Origin: an uncultured Bacillota bacterium
Lineage (GTDB): Bacteria; Bacillota; Clostridia; Christensenellales; UBA1242
Direction: 5' to 3'
Assembly: GCA_947053645.1 (NCBI GenBank)
Contig: CAMRTM010000009.1
Coordinates: 1 to 38,601 of the forward strand
DNA length: 38,601 nt
Positions 18,202-24,475 of the stretch are shown here, piece by piece (positions within the stretch are counted from its first letter, which is position 1; each line of letters begins with the position of its first letter). The notes under the pieces are model-generated. The model was not told the DNA's origin and ran no database searches. It worked only from the letters and a program-made list of their open reading frames with translations. Made by a program: the position numbers and the translations under genes.

Positions 18202-20463
18202 TTATTCAGCATCAGTTTTTGTCCAAACTGCATAAAGAGTTGTAACATCGGTGCTTACAGGTAACTTAGCATTATCTGCATAGACAACCTCTCCATTCTC
18301 AGTTGTTGCCCAGCCTGCAAAGGTATATCCCTCAGCATTAAAACCAAGGGTTTCAATCTTTGTTATTTCAACTCCCCAATTGTAATAAACTGTTAGATTT
18401 GCTTTAGCCTCTTCTTTATCAATCTCTGTTGGATAGTGTGAAACCAGTTGTACTACCTTTGTGAATACTGCATACATTTCAGTATCTGTTCCAAGTCCAT
18501 TGTAATAGCTATTCCATAAATTTGTTTGTCCCTTTATTGCCCAACCTGCAAATACACAACCTAAAGGAACTTCGCCAGTATATTCAGGGGCAATATCAAC
18601 AAGCCATTGTCCATTTTTGGCTGTTACAGTAGTATCTACAACATAGGTATCACCATTGTAATGTCCAAATGAAACATTTCTTGTGATTTCTTGTCCATTT
18701 GCATATTGTAAAAGTCCAGTTCTACTTAAATCATACTTATCAACTTCTGAAGCATTAATACCAAATATTGATTGTATCCATGCACGATATTCTGTTTCTC
18801 TTCCAAGTGCTTTTAAGATGTTGCCTTTATTCATAACTAATGTGTTATTTCCTTCACTATCAAGTAAGGTTCCAGCAGCATATCTGCCTGAAAGGTTTGC
18901 AGTACTTAAAACATTGTAATTATCTTTGCCAATTACAAACTGAATTGGTACAGAAACTTCATAACCAGTGTAAGTAGAAGAATTAAGTCCACAGATTGCA
19001 AAATCCAGTCCAAGGTATGCAAAGTTTTCAGCGGCAACACCACCAGGCATAACACCGATTCTCTTTCCTAATGAATCCTCGAAATGGAAATGATTAACAA
19101 GTGCATACATTTCATTTTTATAAGTTATACCATCTACAAGATAATGTCCATCTTTGAATGTAGATAAACTATCAACGAGTTCAGATGGATGTCCTTTGTA
19201 CAACAAGTCATATTCGTCTCCATAAAGAGTGAGTACATATGAGAAGGCATATCTATATTCTTGGAACATATTGAATGCTTTAACCCACTTATTATTTCCT
19301 TCACTTGGTAAAAGAGCCTTGAAAGCAGTCCAATCTTCTTGAGTATATTCGTCAACAAGTAAGGTGGCGAGGGCATCACCCTCTGCTTTAAGTTCTTTAA
19401 GTCTATCATAGTCAACCATATACTCAGAATAATTATCAAGAGTAATGTCAGGTACTAAAGCATAATCGTAATTGTATGCACGAGATCCGATATAAACAAG
19501 TTTCTTTGATGGAACTTCATTGCCATTACCATCCACTGTTCTTTGTAATAAATTAATGGTTGTATCTTTATCAGCACCAAATACTAATGAAAGATATTTA
19601 TTTCTTTGTTCTTCATTAAATTTAGACATTGTATTACTTATTGAAGAAGATTTTATGTTCACTGTATATTCTTTATCTGTTCCATTGTAAATACTTGTAA
19701 GTCTTGAAGTTTGAACATAATTGTTTAAAGTATCTAATAATTTACTTTTATCTTGCACACGATATTCAGCGTTATCAAAGGTTGCAAGTGCATAGACTGC
19801 ATAAAGGTCATTAATCATCAATTCACTTCCAGCAACTGAATTGTTTGCATCTTCCTTCATTGCTTCTATTTTAGCAGTAGCATCTGTTAAAAGAGAGTCA
19901 AATGCATCATAAGTTTCATCAATATCCCCTCCAACAGTTTTGCCTGTTACAAAATATTGAGTAAAGTTGGTATATGTTGAAGCGCCATCCTCTATCATAA
20001 CAACTTTATAATCTTTATCGCTGAGTCCTGCGTAAATACCAATTGCAAAACCAGTATAAGCATCAAAGTCAGTTACATAAATATTAAAAGTTGCCTTACT
20101 ATCCGATGATTTCAGTCTTTTTACAAGACTAATCATATTTTGAATTGCTTCCAAAGAAGTAGCATTGTTTTGGTTACTTGTTTGAAAACCCAAATTATCA
20201 AAGTTTGAAACAGACTCTATCCCAGCATAGGTCTTTCCTCTTTGAATAAATGCATATGTGTTTCCACCATCTAAAATAGAATCCATCGCTGCAAGTGTTG
20301 GTGGAATGCTGGATTGTGCAAAAATGATATTATAATTTTTGCCTTCTTGTTTGCCATCATCTTTTTTAGATAGGATAATAATTCCTATAATCAAGCCAAC
20401 CACTAGGACAATAGCCGCTATCATTGCCCACAGTTTCTTTTTCATGGAACTTTCCGTATTCAT
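18202..20463 (-). CDS. Membrane-anchored GT80 sialyltransferase-like protein with InlB-type repeats
   Basis: 753 residues. One hydrophobic segment (11-31) anchors it; Lys residues flank both sides, so topology is not certain. Residues about 44-560 resemble the GT80 sialyltransferases (Pasteurella PmST1 type). An early SSIPPTLAAMD segment is followed by MIEDGAS with the D/E-D/E-G motif (158-160), FNEEQRNKYLSLVFG (283-296), YKGHP with the HP motif (422-426) and a glycine motif MPGGVAAENF (472-481). Where PmST1 has paired serines in GGVASS this protein has Ala-Glu, although a later SST (495-497) could serve. Residues 615-750 contain two Listeria-Bacteroides (InlB B) repeats with FAGWA and MYAVFTK/LYAVWTK, which are typically extracellular. 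RBS AAGGAGG is seven bases before the ATG. The promoter contains a G9 tract. Donor, acceptor and activity are unproven. Confidence 0.75.
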   Translation of the reverse strand: MNTESSMKKKLWAMIAAIVLVVGLIIGIIILSKKDDGKQEGKNYNIIFAQSSIPPTLAAMDSILDGGNTYAFIQRGKTYAGIESVSNFDNLGFQTSNQNNATSLEAIQNMISLVKRLKSSDSKATFNIYVTDFDAYTGFAIGIYAGLSDKDYKVVMIEDGASTYTNFTQYFVTGKTVGGDIDETYDAFDSLLTDATAKIEAMKEDANNSVAGSELMINDLYAVYALATFDNAEYRVQDKSKLLDTLNNYVQTSRLTSIYNGTDKEYTVNIKSSSISNTMSKFNEEQRNKYLSLVFGADKDTTINLLQRTVDGNGNEVPSKKLVYIGSRAYNYDYALVPDITLDNYSEYMVDYDRLKELKAEGDALATLLVDEYTQEDWTAFKALLPSEGNNKWVKAFNMFQEYRYAFSYVLTLYGDEYDLLYKGHPSELVDSLSTFKDGHYLVDGITYKNEMYALVNHFHFEDSLGKRIGVMPGGVAAENFAYLGLDFAICGLNSSTYTGYEVSVPIQFVIGKDNYNVLSTANLSGRYAAGTLLDSEGNNTLVMNKGNILKALGRETEYRAWIQSIFGINASEVDKYDLSRTGLLQYANGQEITRNVSFGHYNGDTYVVDTTVTAKNGQWLVDIAPEYTGEVPLGCVFAGWAIKGQTNLWNSYYNGLGTDTEMYAVFTKVVQLVSHYPTEIDKEEAKANLTVYYNWGVEITKIETLGFNAEGYTFAGWATTENGEVVYADNAKLPVSTDVTTLYAVWTKTDAE

Positions 20464-20487
20464 CTATTTCCCTCCTTAATTTTTATG

Positions 20488-20518
20488 AGTATAACATAAA
20501 AATCCCCCCCCCAGTCAA
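20488..20518 (-). promoter_or_regulatory. Probable phase-variable promoter with a G9 spacer tract
   Basis: On the minus strand TTGACT (20513-20518) is followed at once by nine G (complement of 20504-20512), then ten bases and an extended -10 TGTTATACT with TATACT at 20488-20493. The spacer is 19 bases with G9, and a loss of two G would give the optimal 17. Poly-G/C runs between -35 and -10 are known phase-variation devices, for example at neisserial porA and opc. Confidence 0.75.
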
Positions 20519-20626
20519 ATGAATTATGCGCAAATTGTTAAATTTTATCAATTTTTCCATTTTATTTGTTGATATGAAAAACAAAAAAAAAGTATTAATA
20601 AATACTTTCTTTAACTTGCTTTAACT

Positions 20627-20751
20627 TGGTGGACTTGCGGAGCGAATGCGTTAAGAAAAGTTGCCAGTGGCAAGTTTTCAGCAAATGAGCGGGAGCGACT
20701 TGTTAGCGGTCTGGTGCCAACAGGCATCGAACTATTGGTTCGAGTCCCCGC
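20627..20751 (-). other. tRNA-Lys-derived hairpin unit 1
   Basis: Noncoding unit bounded on the minus strand by an antisense tRNA T-arm (GCGGGGACTCGAACC, complement of 20737-20751) at its 5' end and by the tRNA-Lys 3' end CCGCAAGTCCACCA at its 3' end (to 20627). The interior is hairpins, including TCGAAC/GTTCGA (20728-20744) and an imperfect GAAAAGTTGCC/GGCAAGTTTTC. A terminator-like GTATTTATTAATAC plus T-run follows (left of 20620). It is neither an intact tRNA nor a coding region. Confidence 0.5.
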
Positions 20752-20797
20752 TATAGTTTATAAAAAAAGAAAGTATCAATAGATACTCCCTTTAACT

Positions 20798-20944
20798 TGG
20801 TGGACTTGCGGGGACTCGGTGTATGAGGCATGCACTTTTGAAGTGCATTATTGCCGAATGGCTAAATCTAAAAGATTTTGACCTGGACGATGTCCGGGGT
20901 TCAACTTGCGGAGCGAGCCAACTTGAAAAGTTGTGTGTCCCCGC
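20798..20944 (-). other. tRNA-Lys-derived hairpin unit 2
   Basis: The ends GCGGGGAC (20808-20815) and GTCCCCGC (20937-20944) form an 8-bp closing stem. On the minus strand it ends in GTCCCCGCAAGTCCACCA, identical to the 3' end of the adjacent tRNA-Lys including CCA. Interior hairpins include TGCACTT/AAGTGCA, CAACTT/AAGTTG and CCTGGAC/GTCCGGG. It is followed by a GTATCTATTGATAC hairpin and a T-run, in the same layout as unit 1 and the real tRNA. Confidence 0.5.
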
Positions 20945-20951
20945 TTATAAT

Positions 20952-20976
20952 AAAAAAGAGAGTTTTTAATCACTCC
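20952..20976 (-). terminator. Terminator after tRNA-Lys
   Basis: On the minus strand GGAGT, an A-rich loop, ACTCT, then TTTTTT, beginning about ten bases after the tRNA CCA. Confidence 0.6.
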
Positions 20977-20986
20977 CTTCTACACT

Positions 20987-21062
20987 TGGTGGACTTGCGG
21001 GGACTCGAACCCCGGACCCATTGATTAAGAGTCAATTGCTCTACCAACTGAGCTACAAGTCC
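20987..21062 (-). tRNA. tRNA-Lys (CTT anticodon)
   Basis: 76 bases including encoded CCA. Acceptor GGACTTG pairs with CAAGTCC. The D-arm is AGCTCAGTTGGTAGAGC. The anticodon arm ATTGA-CTCTTAA-TCAAT gives anticodon CTT (Lys). The T-arm is GGGTTCGAGTCCC. It lies at the end of a long leader transcript that starts from a consensus promoter at 21400-21428. Confidence 0.97.
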
Positions 21063-21398
21063 ATATTAGGACAGACACCACTCGGAAATTTGTATTTTCA
21101 TTTGTTCCAATTTAAAATACAAATTTTTACGCGGACACGCCCATTGAAATGTGCTAACCGCTACCCTCGCGGTTTCTCCACCTAGTCCTCTTCCAAATGA
21201 GGTGTCCTTTGGACTACGCGGGAGAAATGATACATTTCTCTTCCTCCGCTTTCCTTTCAGAAAGTCCGCCAGTCCGATTTAAAACTCTCACCACTCTGAA
21301 ATATGGTTTCTACACTTTTCGACTAGACATTAAATCTATCAAAATCACATATACCATAAACAATAATTGCTTTTTCGCATAATAAAGTTTACAAGGGT
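21063..21398 (-). ncRNA. Structured leader RNA upstream of tRNA-Lys, unassigned
   Basis: About 330 bases with no coding capacity between a perfect promoter and tRNA-Lys. On the minus strand it shows a closing stem GCGGAC/GTCCGC (near 21265-21270 and 21131-21136). It also has GAGAAATG-TAT-CATTTCTC, AGTCC...GGACT with nested hairpins, AACCGC/GCGGTT, and a perfect 13-bp hairpin (AAATTTGTATTTT with its complement, 21087-21127) just before the tRNA. The phrase GAGTGGTG occurs twice (near 21295 and 21081). No hallmark of RNase P RNA, tmRNA, SRP RNA or 6S RNA was found. It may be a processed noncoding RNA or a regulatory leader. Confidence 0.55.
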
Positions 21399-21428
21399 TA
21401 TTATACTCTCATTGTTTACCCTTGTCAA
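21391..21428 (-). promoter_or_regulatory. Consensus promoter with flanking inverted repeat, leader RNA/tRNA-Lys
   Basis: Minus-strand TTGACA (21423-21428), 17-base spacer, TATAAT (21400-21405): an exact sigma-A consensus. An 8-bp inverted repeat ACAAGGGT (21391-21398) / ACCCTTGT (21418-21425) brackets the -10 and overlaps the -35, a typical operator placement. Confidence 0.85.
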
Positions 21429-21463
21429 TCATTTTTTTATTTTTATCAAAATTTTATTTATTT

Positions 21464-21643
21464 TTATTCGTCCTCTTCAACTGAGGTTATTGTCCCATAC
21501 ATACGCTCGAAATCATTTATATACTTGCGTATCATCATTTCTATCTCTTTGTTCTTCGTCCTGCCATAAAATTTCGCTGTATATGCTAACTTATTTAACA
21601 TACTTCGTGGTATACGCAGTGTAAATCTTGGGTAGTTACTCAT
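21464..21643 (-). CDS. Arc-type ribbon-helix-helix DNA-binding protein
   Basis: 59 residues starting MSNYPRFTLRIPRSML, with the Arc pattern of a short beta-strand (RFTLRIP) followed by two helices (NKLAYTAKFYGRTKNKEIEMMIRKYI). A good RBS (AAAGGAG) lies before ATG 21643. It lies between the tRNA-Lys promoter and rsmD, divergent from rsmD. RHH proteins bind short tandem sites as dimers; candidate sites are the two TTGACGGCA copies upstream. It might regulate itself, rsmD or the neighbouring leader promoter. Confidence 0.8.
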   Translation of the reverse strand: MSNYPRFTLRIPRSMLNKLAYTAKFYGRTKNKEIEMMIRKYINDFERMYGTITSVEEDE

Positions 21644-21702
21644 TTTTTTCTCCTTTTAGTGTTACTACCATTTTACTTTGCGTCTTGCATTTTAGTGTCG
21701 AT

Positions 21703-21722
21703 TTGACGGCAGATTGACGGCA
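21703..21722. promoter_or_regulatory. Tandem TTGACGGCA sites, candidate RHH operator
   Basis: Two exact copies of TTGACGGCA (21703-21711 and 21714-21722), spaced 11 bases start to start, one helical turn, in the divergent region between the RHH gene and rsmD. Confidence 0.5.
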
Positions 21723-21741
21723 CCCTTTTAAAGTATAATAT

Positions 21742-21770
21742 TTTACTTATTTGATTTTTTGTGTTATAAT
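21742..21770 (+). promoter_or_regulatory. rsmD promoter placing the start at the ATG
   Basis: TTTACT (21742-21747), 17-base spacer, TATAAT (21765-21770). Six bases follow, then ATG at 21777, where transcription should begin. Confidence 0.65.
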
Positions 21771-21776
21771 TATTAT

Positions 21777-22307
21777 ATGAGAGTAACCGCAGGGAAATAT
21801 AAGGGTAGAGTTTTAATTGATAATAAATATCAGCATATTAGACCAACTGCTGATATAGTTAAACAAGCACTTTTTAATAAACTGGCTTTTGATGTGATTG
21901 ATGCCAGAGTGCTTGACCTTTTTTCTGGAAGTGGTGCGCTTGGCATTGAAGCAATAAGTCGCGGTGCCAAAGAAGTTATTTTCGTGGACTCTGATATGAG
22001 AAGTGTGGAATACACAAAAGCAAATCTAAAAAAACTTGGCGCTCTTGCCAAAGTCTTAAATCTGCCTTTTGACAAAGCACTAAATTCACTTAAAGGCAAA
22101 CAATTTGACATTATACTATTAGACCCACCCTACAAAAGTGAACTTTATCTTCCTGCACTTAATATTATTTTTGACTTAAAATTATTAAGCGAAAATGGTG
22201 TAATTGTTTGTGAACATGAAAAAGATTACATCCTTCCACTTGGAAATTTTCAACTTTTAGATGAAAAAAGATATGGAATTAAAAAATTATCTTATTTAAT
22301 TTATTAA
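21777..22307 (+). CDS. rsmD: 16S rRNA (guanine966-N2)-methyltransferase RsmD
   Basis: 176 residues starting MRVTAGKYKGR, the family's usual N-terminus. SAM-binding motif I is LDLFSGSGALGIEA, and the catalytic motif IV is ILLDPPYKS. It methylates G966 of 16S rRNA during 30S assembly. A start 18 bases upstream is possible but matches no homology. ATG 21777 has no RBS and lies at the predicted transcription start. Confidence 0.94.
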   Translation: MRVTAGKYKGRVLIDNKYQHIRPTADIVKQALFNKLAFDVIDARVLDLFSGSGALGIEAISRGAKEVIFVDSDMRSVEYTKANLKKLGALAKVLNLPFDKALNSLKGKQFDIILLDPPYKSELYLPALNIIFDLKLLSENGVIVCEHEKDYILPLGNFQLLDEKRYGIKKLSYLIY

Positions 22308-22333
22308 ATGAGGCAAGTTCTCGGAAAAATAAA

Positions 22334-22363
22334 TAAAAAAGCGTGAAAACACGCTATTTTTTT
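22334..22363. terminator. Bidirectional terminator rsmD / GDPD
   Basis: AGCGTG (22340-22345), AAAA loop, CACGCT (22350-22355), with flanking A-run and T-run between convergent genes. Confidence 0.85.
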
Positions 22364-22369
22364 AATTTA

Positions 22370-23098
22370 TTATATTTTTGGTTCAAAATCTTCAAATATA
22401 ACATTATCACAATATTTTACAACCCTTAAATATTCTGCTTGATTGCGTACTGTCCATGCAAGAAGCGGTATCTTCTTATACTTTCTTACATGTCTATTTG
22501 GAAGTGTCCTAGCCTCATAAGAAATAAAATCAGGGTGTGAGGTCTTTTTATTTAAGAGCATTCTTTTAAGTGCAAACTTTTGAAAGAATGGCATTTTCTC
22601 ATCTTTAAGATAACCTGCAAGTTGCCCTCTTGCAATATTTGGTGCATGATTATAAAAATATCCTAGCACAAACGGATTAAAAGATTGAATGGCATATTCC
22701 CCCTTATAATCCTTCAAAAGGTCGATAACCTTCTTTTCAAGTTGCCCTACCTTATTCTTATTTTTAATTTCAATCAATAGTGGAGTGCGTCCATCAATAA
22801 ATTTAAGGGTATCTTCAAAAGTTGGAATTTTCTCCTTTGTGCCACCAAGATGCAAAATATCAAGATCCGCACGCGTTAAAAATTTTAAATAGCCATCATT
22901 TCCAGTAAGGCGCGCCAAACTTTCATCATGAAAGACAACTGGTGTGCCGTCACTTAGCATTTGCACATCTATTTCTATTGGATAGCCAGCATCAATCGCT
23001 TTTTGAAATGCCGGGAATGAATTTTCTGGTATATTTTTATCGTGCAATCCACGATGTGCGATTGGCATTGATACTAGCCATGAATTAAAAATTTCCAT
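22370..23098 (-). CDS. Glycerophosphodiester phosphodiesterase family protein
   Basis: 242-residue GDPD TIM barrel that cleaves glycerophosphodiesters to glycerol-3-phosphate and an alcohol. The catalytic and metal residues are visible: His15-Arg16 in IAHRG, Glu42 and Asp44 in IEIDV, and His57 in VVFHDE. No signal peptide, so cytoplasmic. RBS AGAGGT. Promoter at 23122-23151. Confidence 0.9.
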   Translation of the reverse strand: MEIFNSWLVSMPIAHRGLHDKNIPENSFPAFQKAIDAGYPIEIDVQMLSDGTPVVFHDESLARLTGNDGYLKFLTRADLDILHLGGTKEKIPTFEDTLKFIDGRTPLLIEIKNKNKVGQLEKKVIDLLKDYKGEYAIQSFNPFVLGYFYNHAPNIARGQLAGYLKDEKMPFFQKFALKRMLLNKKTSHPDFISYEARTLPNRHVRKYKKIPLLAWTVRNQAEYLRVVKYCDNVIFEDFEPKI

Positions 23099-23121
23099 AT
23101 TTACCTCTAATATTTTCTAGT

Positions 23122-23151
23122 ATTATAACATAATAAAATGAAATTTTGCAA
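23122..23151 (-). promoter_or_regulatory. GDPD gene promoter
   Basis: Minus-strand TTGCAA (23146-23151), 18-base spacer, TATAAT (23122-23127), 24 bases before the ATG with an RBS between. Confidence 0.65.
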
Positions 23152-23235
23152 ACATTTGTTTGTAATATATGCAAAAGTGTGCATTTTTATTTCTTAAATT
23201 ACACATCATTAAATTAACATCTCTCTTATTTTTAC

Positions 23236-23264
23236 TTTACATTTTTTGATTATACTTTTATAAT
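23236..23264 (+). promoter_or_regulatory. GT4 glycosyltransferase promoter
   Basis: TTTACA (23236-23241), 17-base spacer, TATAAT (23259-23264), 30 bases before the ATG with RBS AAGGAG. Confidence 0.7.
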
Positions 23265-23294
23265 AAAAAGCATAGTTCAAAAGAAGGAGTTTTT

Positions 23295-24455
23295 ATGATA
23301 GTTACAGTTGTTTGTGATGTGCTAGGTGCAGAAACAAATGGCACAGTGGTCGCGTCGAAAAATCTTATAAATTATTTGAAGAAAAAAGGACATGAAGTTA
23401 GAGTTCTTTGTCCTGAAATTGAAATGATGGGAAAAGAAGGATATTATGTTGTGCCTATCCATAATTTTGGTAAGCCTCTAAATAGTTATGTAGAAAAAGT
23501 AGGTGTATCATTAGCAAAGCCTGACAAGAGAGTTATTAACCAAGCTCTTAATGGGGCTGATGTTGTGCATATTATTGTCCCTCTTAGCCTTGGCCTTGCA
23601 TCAGCCAAGATTGCCCATAAAATGGGAATTCCTATCACTGCTGGTTTTCACATGCAGGCACAAAACTTAACTTCTCATCTTAAAATAGACAAACTGCCTA
23701 TTGCCAACTATGCAGTTTACAAATATATTTATAAACATCTTTATAGATATTGCAGTGCTATTCACTACCCTACTGATTTTATCAGAGGTATCTTTGAAAC
23801 AAACATCAAGAAAATTACCCCTGCACATGTTATTTCAAATGGTGTGCATGCTTATGTGAAAAAGAAAGAAGTGGAAAAGCCAGAGGAACTTAAAGATAAA
23901 ATTGTAATTCTCTCGACTGGTAGATATGGTAAAGAAAAATCGCAAGACACACTTATCAAAGCAGTGGCTCTATCCAAATACAAAGATAATATACAAATTA
24001 TTTTAGCAGGACTGGGCCCTAAAGAGGATAAATACAGAAAACTTGCTGAAAAACTTTCAGTAAATTGTACCCTTAAAGTATTTCCAAGACTGGAAATTAT
24101 TGACGCTCTTAACTATTGCGACCTTTATGTACACCCTGCTGATGTCGAACTTGAAGGCATTGCTTGTCTTGAAGCTGTGGTATGCGGAAAACTGACGATT
24201 GTTTCTGACTCTAAATTTTCAGCAACTAAAGGTTTTGCGGTTGACAAGCGTTGTATATTTAAAAAACGCAATCCAGAAAACCTTGCACAAGTAATTGATT
24301 TTTGGATTGAACATCCTGAAGAAAAGACAAAATGCGAAAAGCAGTATCTTGAAAGTGCACACAACTTCAATCTAGATGAATGCATGCAGGAAATGGAAGA
24401 TATGCTTTACGATGTAACTAAAACTAACCACCCTCACTTAAAAATAAAAGAGTAG
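23295..24455 (+). CDS. GT4 family glycosyltransferase, probably glycolipid synthesis
   Basis: 386 residues, GT-B fold. The N-terminal acceptor domain contains TNGTVVASKNLINYL, and HMQAQNLTSHL appears near residue 120. The C-terminal donor domain has ILSTGRYGKEKSQ, LAGLGPKED and DVELEGIACLEAVVCG with the EX7E-type acidic pair. The overall pattern resembles diacylglycerol glucosyltransferases and PIM-type mannosyltransferases. The exact sugar and acceptor cannot be read from sequence. No membrane segment. Confidence 0.85.
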   Translation: MIVTVVCDVLGAETNGTVVASKNLINYLKKKGHEVRVLCPEIEMMGKEGYYVVPIHNFGKPLNSYVEKVGVSLAKPDKRVINQALNGADVVHIIVPLSLGLASAKIAHKMGIPITAGFHMQAQNLTSHLKIDKLPIANYAVYKYIYKHLYRYCSAIHYPTDFIRGIFETNIKKITPAHVISNGVHAYVKKKEVEKPEELKDKIVILSTGRYGKEKSQDTLIKAVALSKYKDNIQIILAGLGPKEDKYRKLAEKLSVNCTLKVFPRLEIIDALNYCDLYVHPADVELEGIACLEAVVCGKLTIVSDSKFSATKGFAVDKRCIFKKRNPENLAQVIDFWIEHPEEKTKCEKQYLESAHNFNLDECMQEMEDMLYDVTKTNHPHLKIKE

Positions 24456-24475
24456 GCTTATCGCCTACTTTTTTT
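24445..24475. terminator. Terminator GT4 / M1 peptidase
   Basis: AGTAGGC (24451-24457), loop TTATC, GCCTACT (24463-24469), then a T-run, between convergent genes. Confidence 0.85.

Noticed and set aside
20504-20512. G9 tract as a simple sequencing artefact
   Set aside because: Cannot be excluded without reads, but a second tract of the same length keeps a 477-codon frame open and both sit at functionally sensitive positions.
20798-20944. Plus-strand tRNA-Gln or selenocysteine tRNA, from a TTTTGAA loop and an 8-bp end stem
   Set aside because: No proper D-arm or T-arm spacing could be made; the ends are copies of the adjacent tRNA-Lys.
21063-21398. T-box riboswitch in the tRNA-Lys leader, from a GGTGG...ACCGCG-like phrase near 21170
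   Set aside because: The match to the T-box core has extra bases and the ACCGC is explained by a local hairpin. No terminator/antiterminator pair or synthetase gene follows.
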